A stretch of 35,846 bases of DNA from the NCBI GenBank assembly GCA_913043185.1, contig CAJWMI010000005.1:1-35846 (forward strand), read 5' to 3'. The notes beneath the pieces were generated by a model. The model did no database searches. It was not told where the DNA came from and saw nothing but the letters and a program-made list of their open reading frames with translations. The position numbers were made by a program, and so were the translations under genes. This document shows, one piece after another, positions 17,983 to 27,312 of this stretch (positions within the stretch are counted from its first letter, which is position 1; every line of letters starts with the position of its first letter). The DNA is from an uncultured Fidelibacterota bacterium. Lineage in GTDB: Bacteria > Marinisomatota > Marinisomatia > Marinisomatales > UBA1611.

Positions 17983-18590
17983 CAAATATAGGTGTTCTTG
18001 AATTGCAAGGTAATTATGCGCTACATCATAAGATATTCTCTGATTTAGGAATCAACTCAAGAGGAGTAAAACTTCCTAAAGATCTTGATAATGTGGATGG
18101 ATTGGTTATTCCAGGCGGAGAGTCTACGACGATGTCTCTATTATTAGATACGTTTAGACTGAGAAAACCAATACTAGATTTTGCAAAGGAAAATCCTATA
18201 ATGGGCACCTGTGCGGGTTTAATCATGATGGCAAAGAAAATTGAGAACGAGTCTAAAGTAAAACCACTTGAGATACTTGATGTGACTGTAAATAGAAACG
18301 CTTATGGAAGACAAATAATGTCAAAAAAAGAACCAATAAGTATGGAATTAAATAACGAATCAATATCTTTCAATGCTACATTAATACGAGCACCTAAAAT
18401 TACTGGTTTAAGCGAAAATGTCAGGGTTCTTACAATGATCAAAGATTATCCTGCAATTGTACTCCAGGGGAAGCATCTTGGCATGTCTTTTCATCCTGAG
18501 TTAGATGGCATCACTATTTTTCATGAGATCTTATATAACCCTTCTAGTAAATTTTATTGGACCAACCTAAATAAAGTTGATGCGGCTTAG
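17979..18590 (+). CDS. pdxT: Pyridoxal 5'-phosphate synthase glutaminase subunit PdxT
   Basis: PdxT hydrolyses glutamine and channels ammonia to PdxS. GTG 17979 is preferred: it overlaps the pdxS stop as GTGA and has AGGAG at 17966-17970, eight bases upstream; a TTG at 17976 is the alternative. The protein has 203 residues with a class-I glutaminase triad: nucleophile C78 (GTCAG) and H172/E174 (SFHPELDG). [12 protein letters not shown] and [12 protein letters not shown] are PdxT hallmarks. The stop overlaps the dxs start region. Confidence 0.96.
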   Translation: MTNIGVLELQGNYALHHKIFSDLGINSRGVKLPKDLDNVDGLVIPGGESTTMSLLLDTFRLRKPILDFAKENPIMGTCAGLIMMAKKIENESKVKPLEILDVTVNRNAYGRQIMSKKEPISMELNNESISFNATLIRAPKITGLSENVRVLTMIKDYPAIVLQGKHLGMSFHPELDGITIFHEILYNPSSKFYWTNLNKVDAA

Positions 18591-20472
18591 ATATCTAAAC
18601 CAAATAAAATCGCCTAAAGATGTAAAGGAATTAGACAATAAGGCTTTACATAGGCTTTGTGAAGAGTTGCGCTTTCACATAGTGAACACCATCACTGAAA
18701 TCGGAGGCCATTTAGCTCCTACATTAGGTGTTATAGAGCTTACTACCGCACTACATTATATTTATAATACCCCAAAAGATAAACTCATCTGGGATGTAGG
18801 TCATCAGGCTTATGCGCACAAACTTTTGACTGGTCGTTTTGATGAGTTTCCAAGTATTAGGCAGTATGGTGGATTAAGCGGATTTCTTAAACGGAAAGAG
18901 AGTGAGTATGATGTTTTTGGTGCTGGACATGCTTCTACTGCGATATCTGCAGCTCTTGGAGTCTCTGAAGCCAGGTTTCAAAACAAGGATAATTATCGTG
19001 TCGCTGCCATTATTGGCGATGGAGCGATGACTGGAGGCTTAGCGTTTGAGGCCATTAATAATGCCGGACATCTTGGTAGACAACTTACAGTAATATTGAA
19101 TGATAACGAGATGTCTATCAGTCCCAATGTTGGAGCAATAAGCAAGTATTTCACTAGATTAATTTCCAATCCTACGTATAACAAACTTAAAACAGAAGCT
19201 TGGGGAATAACTAAAAAGCTACCACTTGCTAGAGGTACTATTCAGTCTTTCTTAAGCAGATTAGATAAAAGTATAAAAAATATTATTGTTCCAGGAATGC
19301 TTTTTGAAGAAATGGGATTTCGTTATTTTGGACCAATAGATGGTCATGATTTAGATGAATTATTGAAAACATTAGAGACAATAAAAGATATTGATAGACC
19401 TGTTTTACTTCATGTTATCACGAAAAAAGGAAAGGGTATGTCTGTAGCTGAGGATGATCCAGTAAAGTATCATGGTGTTAAAGCAAATGGAAGTCTTAAA
19501 AAAGATAAAAATGAAATAGTAGTCCCCTCTTTTCAAGACGTTTTTGGTCATTTATCATGTGAAATAGCAGAGAACAGAAAAGATGTAGTGTGCATTACTG
19601 CTGCAATGCGTGAGGGGACGGGGTTAGTTCCCTTTGAAAAAAAATTCGCAGATAGATATTATGATGTTGGTATTGCTGAGGGTCATGCTGTAACCTTTTC
19701 TGCAGGACTAGCGACCCAAGGAATTCGTCCTATTGTTGCAGTTTACTCTTCGTTTTTACAAAGAGCTTTTGATCATATTGTTCATGATGTATCGATTCAA
19801 GACTTGCCAGTAATATTTTGTATGGATCGCTCTGGTATAGCAGGTGAAGATGGACCAACTCACCATGGATCTTTAGATATTGCTTACTTCCGTTGTATCC
19901 AGGGTATGGTCTTAGCTGCACCAAAAAATGGGAATGAGTTTAGGCACCTTCTATACACTGCTCTCAATCATAGTGGTCCATTTGGCATAAGATATCCCAA
20001 ATATAGTTCTGTAGAGTTTGACAAAAATGGTCAGGCAAAACTCTTGCCCATTGGTTCTTGGGAAGTAGAAAAAAAAGGAGAAGATGTAGTATTGCTTGCT
20101 GTTGGGCCTATGGTCTATAATGCTCTTTCTGTTGCATCAGATTTAGAAGAGGAAGGATTATCTTGTGAGGTAGTGAACTGTAGGTTTATAAAACCTATGG
20201 ACAGAGCTTATTTAGAGTCAATTATTATCCGAGGATTTAATAAAGTGCTCACAATTGAAGAGGGAGTGATTCATGGTGGTTTCGGAGATGGCGTATGTTC
20301 TTTCTTATTGGAAAATGGTTATAAAGGGGAAATGAAACGACTTGGACTACCAGATTCTTATGTAGAACATGGTGGCAGGGCCCAAATATTAAACGACTTA
20401 TCATTAGATAATTCGGGGATAAAAAATATGGTGAAAAATCTAGTTTCCACGATTGAAAATTTTTCAGAATAA
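18580..20472 (+). CDS. dxs: 1-deoxy-D-xylulose-5-phosphate synthase
   Basis: Dxs condenses pyruvate and glyceraldehyde 3-phosphate, the entry to the MEP isoprenoid pathway, using thiamine diphosphate. ATG 18580 overlaps the end of pdxT and gives 630 residues, normal for the family. Motifs are WDVGHQAYAHK (~71), GAGHAST (~114), the ThDP/Mg motif GDGAMTGG...LNDNEMSISPN (~146-183), and the transketolase-type second half with EGHAVTFSAGLA and MDRSGIAGEDGPTHHG (~415-432). In this organism its product would feed isoprenoids and thiamine but not PLP, because PLP is made by PdxST. IspH, encoded nearby, ends the same pathway. Confidence 0.97.
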   Translation: MRLRYLNQIKSPKDVKELDNKALHRLCEELRFHIVNTITEIGGHLAPTLGVIELTTALHYIYNTPKDKLIWDVGHQAYAHKLLTGRFDEFPSIRQYGGLSGFLKRKESEYDVFGAGHASTAISAALGVSEARFQNKDNYRVAAIIGDGAMTGGLAFEAINNAGHLGRQLTVILNDNEMSISPNVGAISKYFTRLISNPTYNKLKTEAWGITKKLPLARGTIQSFLSRLDKSIKNIIVPGMLFEEMGFRYFGPIDGHDLDELLKTLETIKDIDRPVLLHVITKKGKGMSVAEDDPVKYHGVKANGSLKKDKNEIVVPSFQDVFGHLSCEIAENRKDVVCITAAMREGTGLVPFEKKFADRYYDVGIAEGHAVTFSAGLATQGIRPIVAVYSSFLQRAFDHIVHDVSIQDLPVIFCMDRSGIAGEDGPTHHGSLDIAYFRCIQGMVLAAPKNGNEFRHLLYTALNHSGPFGIRYPKYSSVEFDKNGQAKLLPIGSWEVEKKGEDVVLLAVGPMVYNALSVASDLEEEGLSCEVVNCRFIKPMDRAYLESIIIRGFNKVLTIEEGVIHGGFGDGVCSFLLENGYKGEMKRLGLPDSYVEHGGRAQILNDLSLDNSGIKNMVKNLVSTIENFSE

Positions 20473-20481
20473 TAATTTAGT

Positions 20482-22134
20482 ATGGGTCAAGAAGTTGATA
20501 ATCATTTAGAATCTAGTTGGAACGATTCTATGAAGAATTCAAAATCTAGAGATGCAGATTTTGATACATTAAGTGGACACCATTTAGACTTATGTTATTT
20601 CCCTAATATAATTGATAATAACTATAAAAATAATTTGGGTTTTCCTGGTCAATATCCTTATACCCGAGGTATACACCCGAATTTGTATCGTGGAAGATTA
20701 TGGACAATGCGTCAGTTTGCTGGATATGGTACTCCAGAAGAGACAAACAGAAGATTTAAGCTTTTACTAAATAAAGGGCAAACCGGACTATCCGTTGCAT
20801 ATGATATGCCCACATTGATGGGATATGATCCTGGTCATTCTCTATCTATTGGAGAGGTTGGAAAGTGTGGCGTAAATGTTTTTCATATGGGTGATATGGA
20901 GACATTGTTTAAAGATATTGATTTGGGGAAGGTATCAGTTTCGCAAACAATAAATGGTCCAGCCATTATCCTATTAGCATTTTATATTGCCGTTGCGGAA
21001 CAAAAAGGCGTGAGTGCTAGCAATTTAAAAGGTACACTGCAGAATGATATACTAAAGGAGTTTATTGCCCAAAAAGAGTGGATATTCCCTCCTAAACCTT
21101 CAATGAAACTAATTACAGATATGTTAACCTATTGTACAGAAAAGATGCCGCTATATAATACTATTTCAGTAAGCGGGTATCATATTAGGGAGGCAGGATC
21201 TACAGCGGTTCAAGAGCTTGCGTTTACACTTGCTGATGGATTTACTTATCTAGAGCATGGTATCCGCGCAGGTTTGGATATTGATAGTTTTGCACCGAGG
21301 ATATCTTTCTTTTTTAATTCTCATTTGGATTTTTTTGAAGAAATAGCAAAGTATCGTGCTGCCAGAAGGATATGGGCCAGAAGATTAAAAGAGAAATACG
21401 GAGCGAAAAATGAAAGATCAATGATGTTGAGATTTCATACTCAGACTGCAGGCTGCAGTCTAACCGCGCAACAGCCAGAGATAAATATAGCAAGAACTAG
21501 CTTTCAGGCTATGGCCGCTGTTTTAGGGGGGACACAAAGCTTACACACAAATTCTATGGACGAAACTATAGCACTTCCATCTGAAAAAGCTGCTGAGATA
21601 GCATTAAGGACTCAACAGCTCATTGCATATGAAACAGGTGTAACTAATGTAGTTGATCCTTTAGGCGGATCTTGGTTTCTAGAAAAACTTACAGATGAAA
21701 TGGAAGAAAAAACGGAAGAATATTTTTCAGAGATTGATGATTTAGGAGGTGTTATACAAGCAATAGAACAGGGATATCAGCAAAGAGAAATCTCTAAGTC
21801 TGCTTCTATTTATCAGGATAAGATTGATAACAATAAAAGGGTTGTTGTAGGTGTAAATAAGTTTATTAACGATGAAAAAGAAATTGATATACCAATCTTA
21901 GAGATAGATACTCGTGCAGAACAGAGTCAAATGGAAAAATTAGACCAATTAATAAAAAATAGAGACCGACAACAAGTGAAAAATTCTTTAAAACAAATAA
22001 TAGAAACCTGTCAATCTGGGGATAATTTAATGCCCGTTATAATTAATGCTGCCAAATCATATTGCACGCTTGGGGAAATTGTTGATGCTATGAAAACTGA
22101 ATTTGGTGAATGGCAGGAAAACTCAGTGTTTTAA
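20482..22134 (+). CDS. B12-dependent acyl-CoA mutase large subunit, isobutyryl-CoA-mutase-like
   Basis: This is the (beta/alpha)8 catalytic half of the methylmalonyl-/isobutyryl-CoA mutase family, 550 residues, with no C-terminal B12-binding domain (no DxHxxG motif). Family blocks are YPYTRGIHPNLYRGRLWTMR (58-77), GQTGLSVAYDMPT (~99), SGYHIREAG (~231, H234 being the B12-facing His), RFHTQTAGCSLTAQQP and LGGTQSLHTNSMDE. The two positions that set substrate choice are F79 (RQFAGYG) and Q197 (EFIAQKEW). Methylmalonyl-CoA mutase has Tyr and Arg there (Y89, R207 in Propionibacterium), while isobutyryl-CoA mutase IcmA has Phe and Gln. The length also fits IcmA. A separate small B12-binding subunit would be needed and is not in the window. 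Confidence 0.85.
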   Translation: MGQEVDNHLESSWNDSMKNSKSRDADFDTLSGHHLDLCYFPNIIDNNYKNNLGFPGQYPYTRGIHPNLYRGRLWTMRQFAGYGTPEETNRRFKLLLNKGQTGLSVAYDMPTLMGYDPGHSLSIGEVGKCGVNVFHMGDMETLFKDIDLGKVSVSQTINGPAIILLAFYIAVAEQKGVSASNLKGTLQNDILKEFIAQKEWIFPPKPSMKLITDMLTYCTEKMPLYNTISVSGYHIREAGSTAVQELAFTLADGFTYLEHGIRAGLDIDSFAPRISFFFNSHLDFFEEIAKYRAARRIWARRLKEKYGAKNERSMMLRFHTQTAGCSLTAQQPEINIARTSFQAMAAVLGGTQSLHTNSMDETIALPSEKAAEIALRTQQLIAYETGVTNVVDPLGGSWFLEKLTDEMEEKTEEYFSEIDDLGGVIQAIEQGYQQREISKSASIYQDKIDNNKRVVVGVNKFINDEKEIDIPILEIDTRAEQSQMEKLDQLIKNRDRQQVKNSLKQIIETCQSGDNLMPVIINAAKSYCTLGEIVDAMKTEFGEWQENSVF

Positions 22135-22172
22135 ATAAAGAAAAAATTATATAAAAGAATAGGAAAATATTA

Positions 22173-23234
22173 ATGGAAAGAAAAATTGTTCATGTGGTTG
22201 GTACAGGTACTATTGGTGAACCACTTATTGGGTTATTGTGCGACTATCAAGACAAATTAGGAATAGATGAGATCACCTTTCATAAAAACTCTGCTTTAAA
22301 GCACGATAGATCAAAAGTTATTGATTTGCTTCATCGCGGAGCGAGGTTAGCCGTTGATAAAGAGAAAATAAGTCAATTCAAAAAACTTAAAATAGATTCT
22401 GATTTAGAGACTGAAGATGCAATTCAAAGAGCTGCTGTCGTTATTGACTGTACCCCAAAAGGTATTGGTCATGATAATAAAGTAAAATATTATCAAAAAT
22501 TTTCAGATTCTGTTAAAGGGTTTTTAGCACAAGGCAGCGAGGATGGATTTGGTAAAAAATATGCGAGAGGTATAAATGATAATATATTATCCTCAGAAGA
22601 TAAATTTATCCAAATAGTAAGTTGTAATACGCATAATATTTCCTGCATAACAAAAACTATAGCATTAAATAATGATGATAATCTAAAAAGTGGAAATTTT
22701 TTATGTATTAGACGAGCTAATGATTTAAGTCAAGAAAATGATTTTATCCCAGCTCCGAAAGTTGGTATACATGATGATGAAAAGTATGGAACACACCATG
22801 CAAGAGACGCATCAGACCTATTTAATACTCTTGGTTTAGACTTAAACTTATTCTCATCTGCAATGAAAGTTAATAGCCAATACATGCATATTCTTTGGTT
22901 TAGATTAATATTAAAAGAATCAATTCATATGGATGATCTAAAAAATAGATTAATAGAAAATCCATTAGTTGCTATGACTAGAAAAGACATGACCAGCTCA
23001 GTTTTTTCTTTTGGAAGGGACCACGGCCACTATGGAAGAATATTAAATCAGACAGTTATTGTAGAACAATCTTTACATATACGGAATGGTAATGAAATAT
23101 CTGGATTTTGCTTCACACCACAAGACGGCAACTCAATCTTAAGTAGTATTGCAGCAACTGAATGGTTTCTCTATCCGCATTCTTATGAAGACAAGATTCA
23201 GTGTCTATCTAATTTATTTTTTAACATTATATAG
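22173..23234 (+). CDS. Divergent archaeal-type (class II) GAPDH homologue
   Basis: The 353-residue protein has an N-terminal NAD(P)-binding start (VHVVGTGTIGEPLIG), then VVIDCTPKGIGHDNK (~89-103), IVSCNTHN (catalytic-type Cys151), CIRRANDL (~178), YGTHHARD (~205-212), MKVNSQYMH (H239) and SFGRDHGHYGR. These align in order with archaeal phosphorylating GAPDH: DxxPxxIGxxN, VVSCNTTGL, VRRAADP, VPSHHGPD, VPTTLMH and YGRDLGR. The Cys and His of the active site are kept, but flanks differ (NSQYMH for PTTLMH; PQDG where archaea have HQES), so the substrate may have changed. AGGAAA precedes the ATG by about seven bases. It lies between the mutase and tilS. Family assignment is by motif order; function is tentative. 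Confidence 0.7.
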   Translation: MERKIVHVVGTGTIGEPLIGLLCDYQDKLGIDEITFHKNSALKHDRSKVIDLLHRGARLAVDKEKISQFKKLKIDSDLETEDAIQRAAVVIDCTPKGIGHDNKVKYYQKFSDSVKGFLAQGSEDGFGKKYARGINDNILSSEDKFIQIVSCNTHNISCITKTIALNNDDNLKSGNFLCIRRANDLSQENDFIPAPKVGIHDDEKYGTHHARDASDLFNTLGLDLNLFSSAMKVNSQYMHILWFRLILKESIHMDDLKNRLIENPLVAMTRKDMTSSVFSFGRDHGHYGRILNQTVIVEQSLHIRNGNEISGFCFTPQDGNSILSSIAATEWFLYPHSYEDKIQCLSNLFFNII

Positions 23235-23249
23235 AGTTTATACTATAAT
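23221..23249 (+). promoter_or_regulatory. Candidate sigma-70-type promoter for tilS
   Basis: TTAACA at 23221-23226 (one mismatch to TTGACA) is separated by exactly 17 bases from a perfect TATAAT at 23244-23249. The -35 lies in the last codons of the GAPDH-like gene. Transcription would begin near 23256, only about five bases before the GTG at 23261. It is the best -35/-10 pair noticed in the window and would head the tilS-hpt-ftsH-folP-cdaA group. Confidence 0.5.
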
Positions 23250-23260
23250 AAAGATTAGTA

Positions 23261-24658
23261 GTGAAGAATAATTATATACCAGATCCTAAAATGATGGATG
23301 ATGCTATGATTGATAATATTTTTAGTCATTTTGATAAAGTTTTACAGAAAAAGAAAAATGACAAATTTTTATTATCACTATCAGGAGGAAGTGATTCAGT
23401 TCTATTATTATATATATTAATTAAATATTTAAAATTTGATAAGGAAAGAATAATTATTTGTCACGTGAATCATCATTTGCGTAATAATAGTGATATTGAT
23501 GAAAGTTTTGTTTCCATACTTGGAAGTAAATTGAATATTGAAACACACATAAGGCATTTAAATCCTAAAATGATGCCAAGGGGGGAGAGTGTTGAATCTT
23601 GGGCTCGTAATGGTAGATATGATTTGTTAGAAAAAATTAAAATCGATACTAAAGCGGATTGGATAATTACAGCACACCATGCGAATGACCAAGCCGAGAC
23701 TATTTTAATGAATATTTCCGAAAAGACAGGGTTATTTGGATTAGGAGGAATGAAAGTAATAAATAATAATATTATTAGACCTTTGCTACCATTCTCTAAA
23801 GCTTATTTGATGAAAATAGTGAAAAAGTATTCTATCCCATATGTGGAAGACTCAACCAATAGCAATAATAATCATAAACGTAATTTTATAAGAAATATTG
23901 TTATAGCGCCATGGCTTGCCAAAGATACTGATTTAATTGAAGCCATAACAAAAACCGCCAATAATTTCCAGGATTGGCAAAATAGCATATTGTATTTTAT
24001 TAATGATTTTATTGCTAAAAATGTAATCTCAGATATTAACGGTAATCTCTTTATTGAAAAAATTGAATTGAAAAAATTGCCTGTTTTAGCAAGGCTATGT
24101 GTTTTTCAGGTATTAACAAATTCTATTGGTCTACTTCGCAAATCTGATGTTGAACATATAATAAGATTCTTCCAAAAAGATAGTATCGGAAATATTTGTA
24201 GTACAAAATATGGCTATGTATTGCTCAATGATCGTAAGCACGTAATTGTAAAAAAGAAAGAACCAAAAGAAACAAGCCAACTAGAATTGAAAATTGGAGA
24301 AAAATGCAATTTTTGTGGTTATGATTACAAAATAAATAATTGTGCTGATAACATATTTTTTTCTAAAGATCCTAATGATGAATTACTTGATCTAAGTTCA
24401 ATAGAAAATAAAAAATTAGTACTAAGGCTTTGGCAGCCAGGCGATAAGTTCAGGCCACTAGGAATGAATGGAAATCAGAAAATAAGTGATTATTTAATTA
24501 ATAATAAGGTCAATATATTTGATAAGGATCAGCAGGCTGTCCTCACTGCTGATGACCAAATTATCTGGGTTTGTGGCCATAGAATTGACGATTCAGTAAG
24601 AATAAGTGATAGGACAAAAAATATTATTAGGATTAAAAGAAAATACAATAGAGTATAA
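23261..24658 (+). CDS. tilS: tRNA(Ile)-lysidine synthetase
   Basis: TilS converts C34 of the CAU-anticodon tRNA-Ile to lysidine, making it read AUA codons, which are abundant here. The PP-loop ATPase motif SGGSDS is at residues 41-46, followed by HVNHHLRNNSD (~74), NGRYDLL, TAHHANDQAETILM (~147) and RPLLPFSK. The C-terminal part carries the substrate-binding domain (LRLWQPGDKFRPLGMNG, ~395-411, then KISDYLIN). The GTG at 23261 is tentative: no Shine-Dalgarno is visible, and ATG codons at 23291 and 23294 are alternatives. The stop shares one base with the hpt start (TAATG). Confidence 0.93.
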   Translation: MKNNYIPDPKMMDDAMIDNIFSHFDKVLQKKKNDKFLLSLSGGSDSVLLLYILIKYLKFDKERIIICHVNHHLRNNSDIDESFVSILGSKLNIETHIRHLNPKMMPRGESVESWARNGRYDLLEKIKIDTKADWIITAHHANDQAETILMNISEKTGLFGLGGMKVINNNIIRPLLPFSKAYLMKIVKKYSIPYVEDSTNSNNNHKRNFIRNIVIAPWLAKDTDLIEAITKTANNFQDWQNSILYFINDFIAKNVISDINGNLFIEKIELKKLPVLARLCVFQVLTNSIGLLRKSDVEHIIRFFQKDSIGNICSTKYGYVLLNDRKHVIVKKKEPKETSQLELKIGEKCNFCGYDYKINNCADNIFFSKDPNDELLDLSSIENKKLVLRLWQPGDKFRPLGMNGNQKISDYLINNKVNIFDKDQQAVLTADDQIIWVCGHRIDDSVRISDRTKNIIRIKRKYNRV

Positions 24659-25197
24659 TGACGAAATTAAATACAGAATTAAGTATGTATCTTTCAAAAG
24701 ATGATATAAATAATAGATTAAAAGAAATGGCTAATCAATTATCAGAAAAATATTGTGATGTATGCCCTGTAATCATTGGAATTTTAAATGGAAGTTTTGT
24801 GTTTATGGCAGATCTAATAAGAAAGATAGATTTTGAATGTGAAATTGATTTTATGAAAGTAAATAGTTATGTCGGCAAAGAGACCTCAGGTGAAATACAA
24901 TTAGAAAAAGATATTAACATAAATATCGAAGATAGAAGAGTGATTATAGTCGAAGATATTATTGACTCAGGATTGACAATGGATTATTTACATAAACATA
25001 TTTCTGCTTATAACCCTAAGGATATAACTATCGTGACACTTTTATCAAAAAATAATAACTATACACTAAATTTTAATATAGATATTGTAGGGTTTGAAAT
25101 TACTTCAGAATTTGTTGTAGGATATGGGCTGGACTTAGATCAGAGATTTAGGCAATTAGATTCATTATATACGCTAGAGCCAAACATGTTGGCATAA
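24658..25197 (+). CDS. hpt: Hypoxanthine phosphoribosyltransferase
   Basis: Hpt salvages hypoxanthine or guanine with PRPP to IMP or GMP. The 179-residue protein has IIGILNGSFVFMADLIRKI (~38-56), the flexible-loop SYVGKETSGEIQLEKD (~89-104) and the PRPP-binding signature VIIVEDIIDSGLT (~114-126). FVVGYGLDLDQRFRQL near the C-terminus is typical. ATG overlaps the tilS stop by one base. The tilS-hpt-ftsH order recurs in many bacterial phyla. Confidence 0.96.
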   Translation: MTKLNTELSMYLSKDDINNRLKEMANQLSEKYCDVCPVIIGILNGSFVFMADLIRKIDFECEIDFMKVNSYVGKETSGEIQLEKDININIEDRRVIIVEDIIDSGLTMDYLHKHISAYNPKDITIVTLLSKNNNYTLNFNIDIVGFEITSEFVVGYGLDLDQRFRQLDSLYTLEPNMLA

Positions 25198-25206
25198 AGG
25201 AGAATC

Positions 25207-27216
25207 ATGGACAGTAGAAAAAAATCTTCAGATAACAAAAATAGTAAGAATGATAATAAACAAGATTTTCAATGGAAAAGAGCTGGAAAGACTAGTTTTA
25301 TCTGGATCATTATCATATTAGTAACTGTTTATTTTTCAAGTATCTTATCTGAAAGTAGAAATAATGAAGTTGAAATAGATTATACAGAGTATAAACATTA
25401 TTTAAATGATGGTCTCATACAAAAAGCTGTTATTATTAATAAAACATTCCATGGCGAGTTTAAGTCACCGCAAACCATAGATACACCATTAGGTGTTAGA
25501 GATGATATAGAAAAGTTTAGGCTGACAATTCCATTTATTGATAGAGAAGTAACAGAACAGTGGGACTCTGCCGGACTAGATTATAGTTTCCAAGAAAAAA
25601 GTATAGACTGGACGGGATATTTCTTAAACATGTTACCATGGATATTGCTTATAGGTTTTTGGTTTTTTATGCTTAGACGTATGCAAGGTGGTGCAGGTGG
25701 AATGGGAGGTATTTTCAAATTTGGAAAAAGCAGAGCTTCTCTATGGACGTCTGATCAACCAAGAGTTACATTTAAAGATGTTGCAGGTTGTGATGAAGCA
25801 AAAGAAGAATTAAGCGAGGTTATTGATTATTTAAAAAGTCCAAAAAGATTTCAAAAATTAGGCGCAAAAGTTCCTAAAGGTGCCTTGTTAGTTGGGCAGC
25901 CAGGGACAGGTAAAACCTTATTGGCAAGAGCAATTGCAGGCGAGGCTGGTGTACCATTCTATAGTCTTAGTGGTGCTGATTTTGTAGAAATGTTTGTTGG
26001 TGTAGGGGCATCAAGAGTTCGAGACTTATTTGAACAAGCAAAAAAAAGTACTCCTTGTATAATATTTATTGATGAATTGGATGCTGTTGGGAGGCAAAGA
26101 GGTGCTGGTATAGGTGGTGGTCATGATGAGAGAGAACAAACTCTAAATGCTTTGTTAGTAGAAATGGATGGGTTTGATAATAATCAAAATATTATTGTAA
26201 TAGCTGCTACAAATAGACCAGATGTATTAGATGCTGCTCTGCTAAGACCGGGTAGGTTTGATCGTCAGATAATTGTTGATGTCCCAGATATTAAAGGAAG
26301 GCTTGGTATATTACAAGTTCATACAAAAAAAGTTGTCATTAATAAAAGAAAAGTTGATCTAAAATCTTTAGCCAAAGGGACCCCAGGCATGGTTGGCGCA
26401 GATTTAGCTAATATTGTAAATGAGGCAGCATTACTTGCAGCTAGAAATAAAAAACGATCTATAGATATGGATGACTTTGAGGAGGCAAAAGATAAGGTAA
26501 TGATGGGGGTTCAAAGAAAAAGTATGGTACTTACAGATGAGGAAAAAGAGACCACAGCCTACCATGAAGCAGGACACGCTATAGTGGCAATTAGAACTGA
26601 AGGAGCTGATCCAGTACACAAAGTAACTATTATTCCTAGAGGTAGAGCTCTAGGGGTTACTATGCAACTGCCAATGGATGATAAACATGGGTACTCAAAG
26701 CCATACGTTGAAGGGAGATTAGCTATTTTAATGGGAGGTAGGGCAGCAGAGATGCTTATTTTTGATAAAATGACCACAGGCGCAGGAAATGATATCGAAC
26801 AAGCAACTCAAATAGCAAGGAAGATGGTTACCGAATGGGGTATGAGTAATTTGCTTGGTCCTATGACTTTTGGAAAGAAAAATGAAGAGATATTTCTTGG
26901 TAGGGAGATTCAGTCTCATAGAGACTATAGTGAGGTTACAGCCAGGATGATTGATGAAGAAATATCAAAAATAATAAGAAATGCTCAACGAATTTCAGAA
27001 AATATTCTCAATGACAATAAAGATCTTTTGCATAATATGGCAAAATCATTATTGAAGTTTGAGACAATAGATGCTAAAGATATAAAGAAAATCATTGATG
27101 GTAAAAAAATCATTAGAAGGTCAAATAGAAAAAATTTGAAGAACGGAAGAACAAAATTAAAAGCCAAGACATCTAGAGAGAAATCTAAACCATTAAAATC
27201 TAATGGTCGATTATAG
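25207..27216 (+). CDS. ftsH: ATP-dependent zinc metalloprotease FtsH
   Basis: FtsH is a membrane-bound AAA+ protease for quality control of membrane and short-lived proteins. There are two membrane helices (~29-48 and ~138-156) around a periplasmic domain. The AAA+ domain has Walker A GQPGTGKT (230-237), Walker [13 protein letters not shown] (~284-295) and second region of homology [21 protein letters not shown]. The zinc site is HEAGH at 453-457. Walker A has Gln where most FtsH have Pro (GPPGTGKT). The last ~45 residues are rich in Lys and Arg. At 669 residues it is normal length. AAGGAGA precedes the ATG. Confidence 0.98.
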   Translation: MDSRKKSSDNKNSKNDNKQDFQWKRAGKTSFIWIIIILVTVYFSSILSESRNNEVEIDYTEYKHYLNDGLIQKAVIINKTFHGEFKSPQTIDTPLGVRDDIEKFRLTIPFIDREVTEQWDSAGLDYSFQEKSIDWTGYFLNMLPWILLIGFWFFMLRRMQGGAGGMGGIFKFGKSRASLWTSDQPRVTFKDVAGCDEAKEELSEVIDYLKSPKRFQKLGAKVPKGALLVGQPGTGKTLLARAIAGEAGVPFYSLSGADFVEMFVGVGASRVRDLFEQAKKSTPCIIFIDELDAVGRQRGAGIGGGHDEREQTLNALLVEMDGFDNNQNIIVIAATNRPDVLDAALLRPGRFDRQIIVDVPDIKGRLGILQVHTKKVVINKRKVDLKSLAKGTPGMVGADLANIVNEAALLAARNKKRSIDMDDFEEAKDKVMMGVQRKSMVLTDEEKETTAYHEAGHAIVAIRTEGADPVHKVTIIPRGRALGVTMQLPMDDKHGYSKPYVEGRLAILMGGRAAEMLIFDKMTTGAGNDIEQATQIARKMVTEWGMSNLLGPMTFGKKNEEIFLGREIQSHRDYSEVTARMIDEEISKIIRNAQRISENILNDNKDLLHNMAKSLLKFETIDAKDIKKIIDGKKIIRRSNRKNLKNGRTKLKAKTSREKSKPLKSNGRL

Positions 27217-27312
27217 ATCTCAATTGAATAATATATAAAATTAAAAAAATCATCAGAGGCCTATATAAATATAAATCATTTTAAAGAATGGGTAAATCAT
27301 CGTCCGAATGTA

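Noticed and set aside
20482..22134. Acyl-CoA mutase truncated by loss of its B12-binding domain
   Set aside because: Two-subunit mutases have large subunits of about this length without that domain, and the C-terminus shows no abrupt break.
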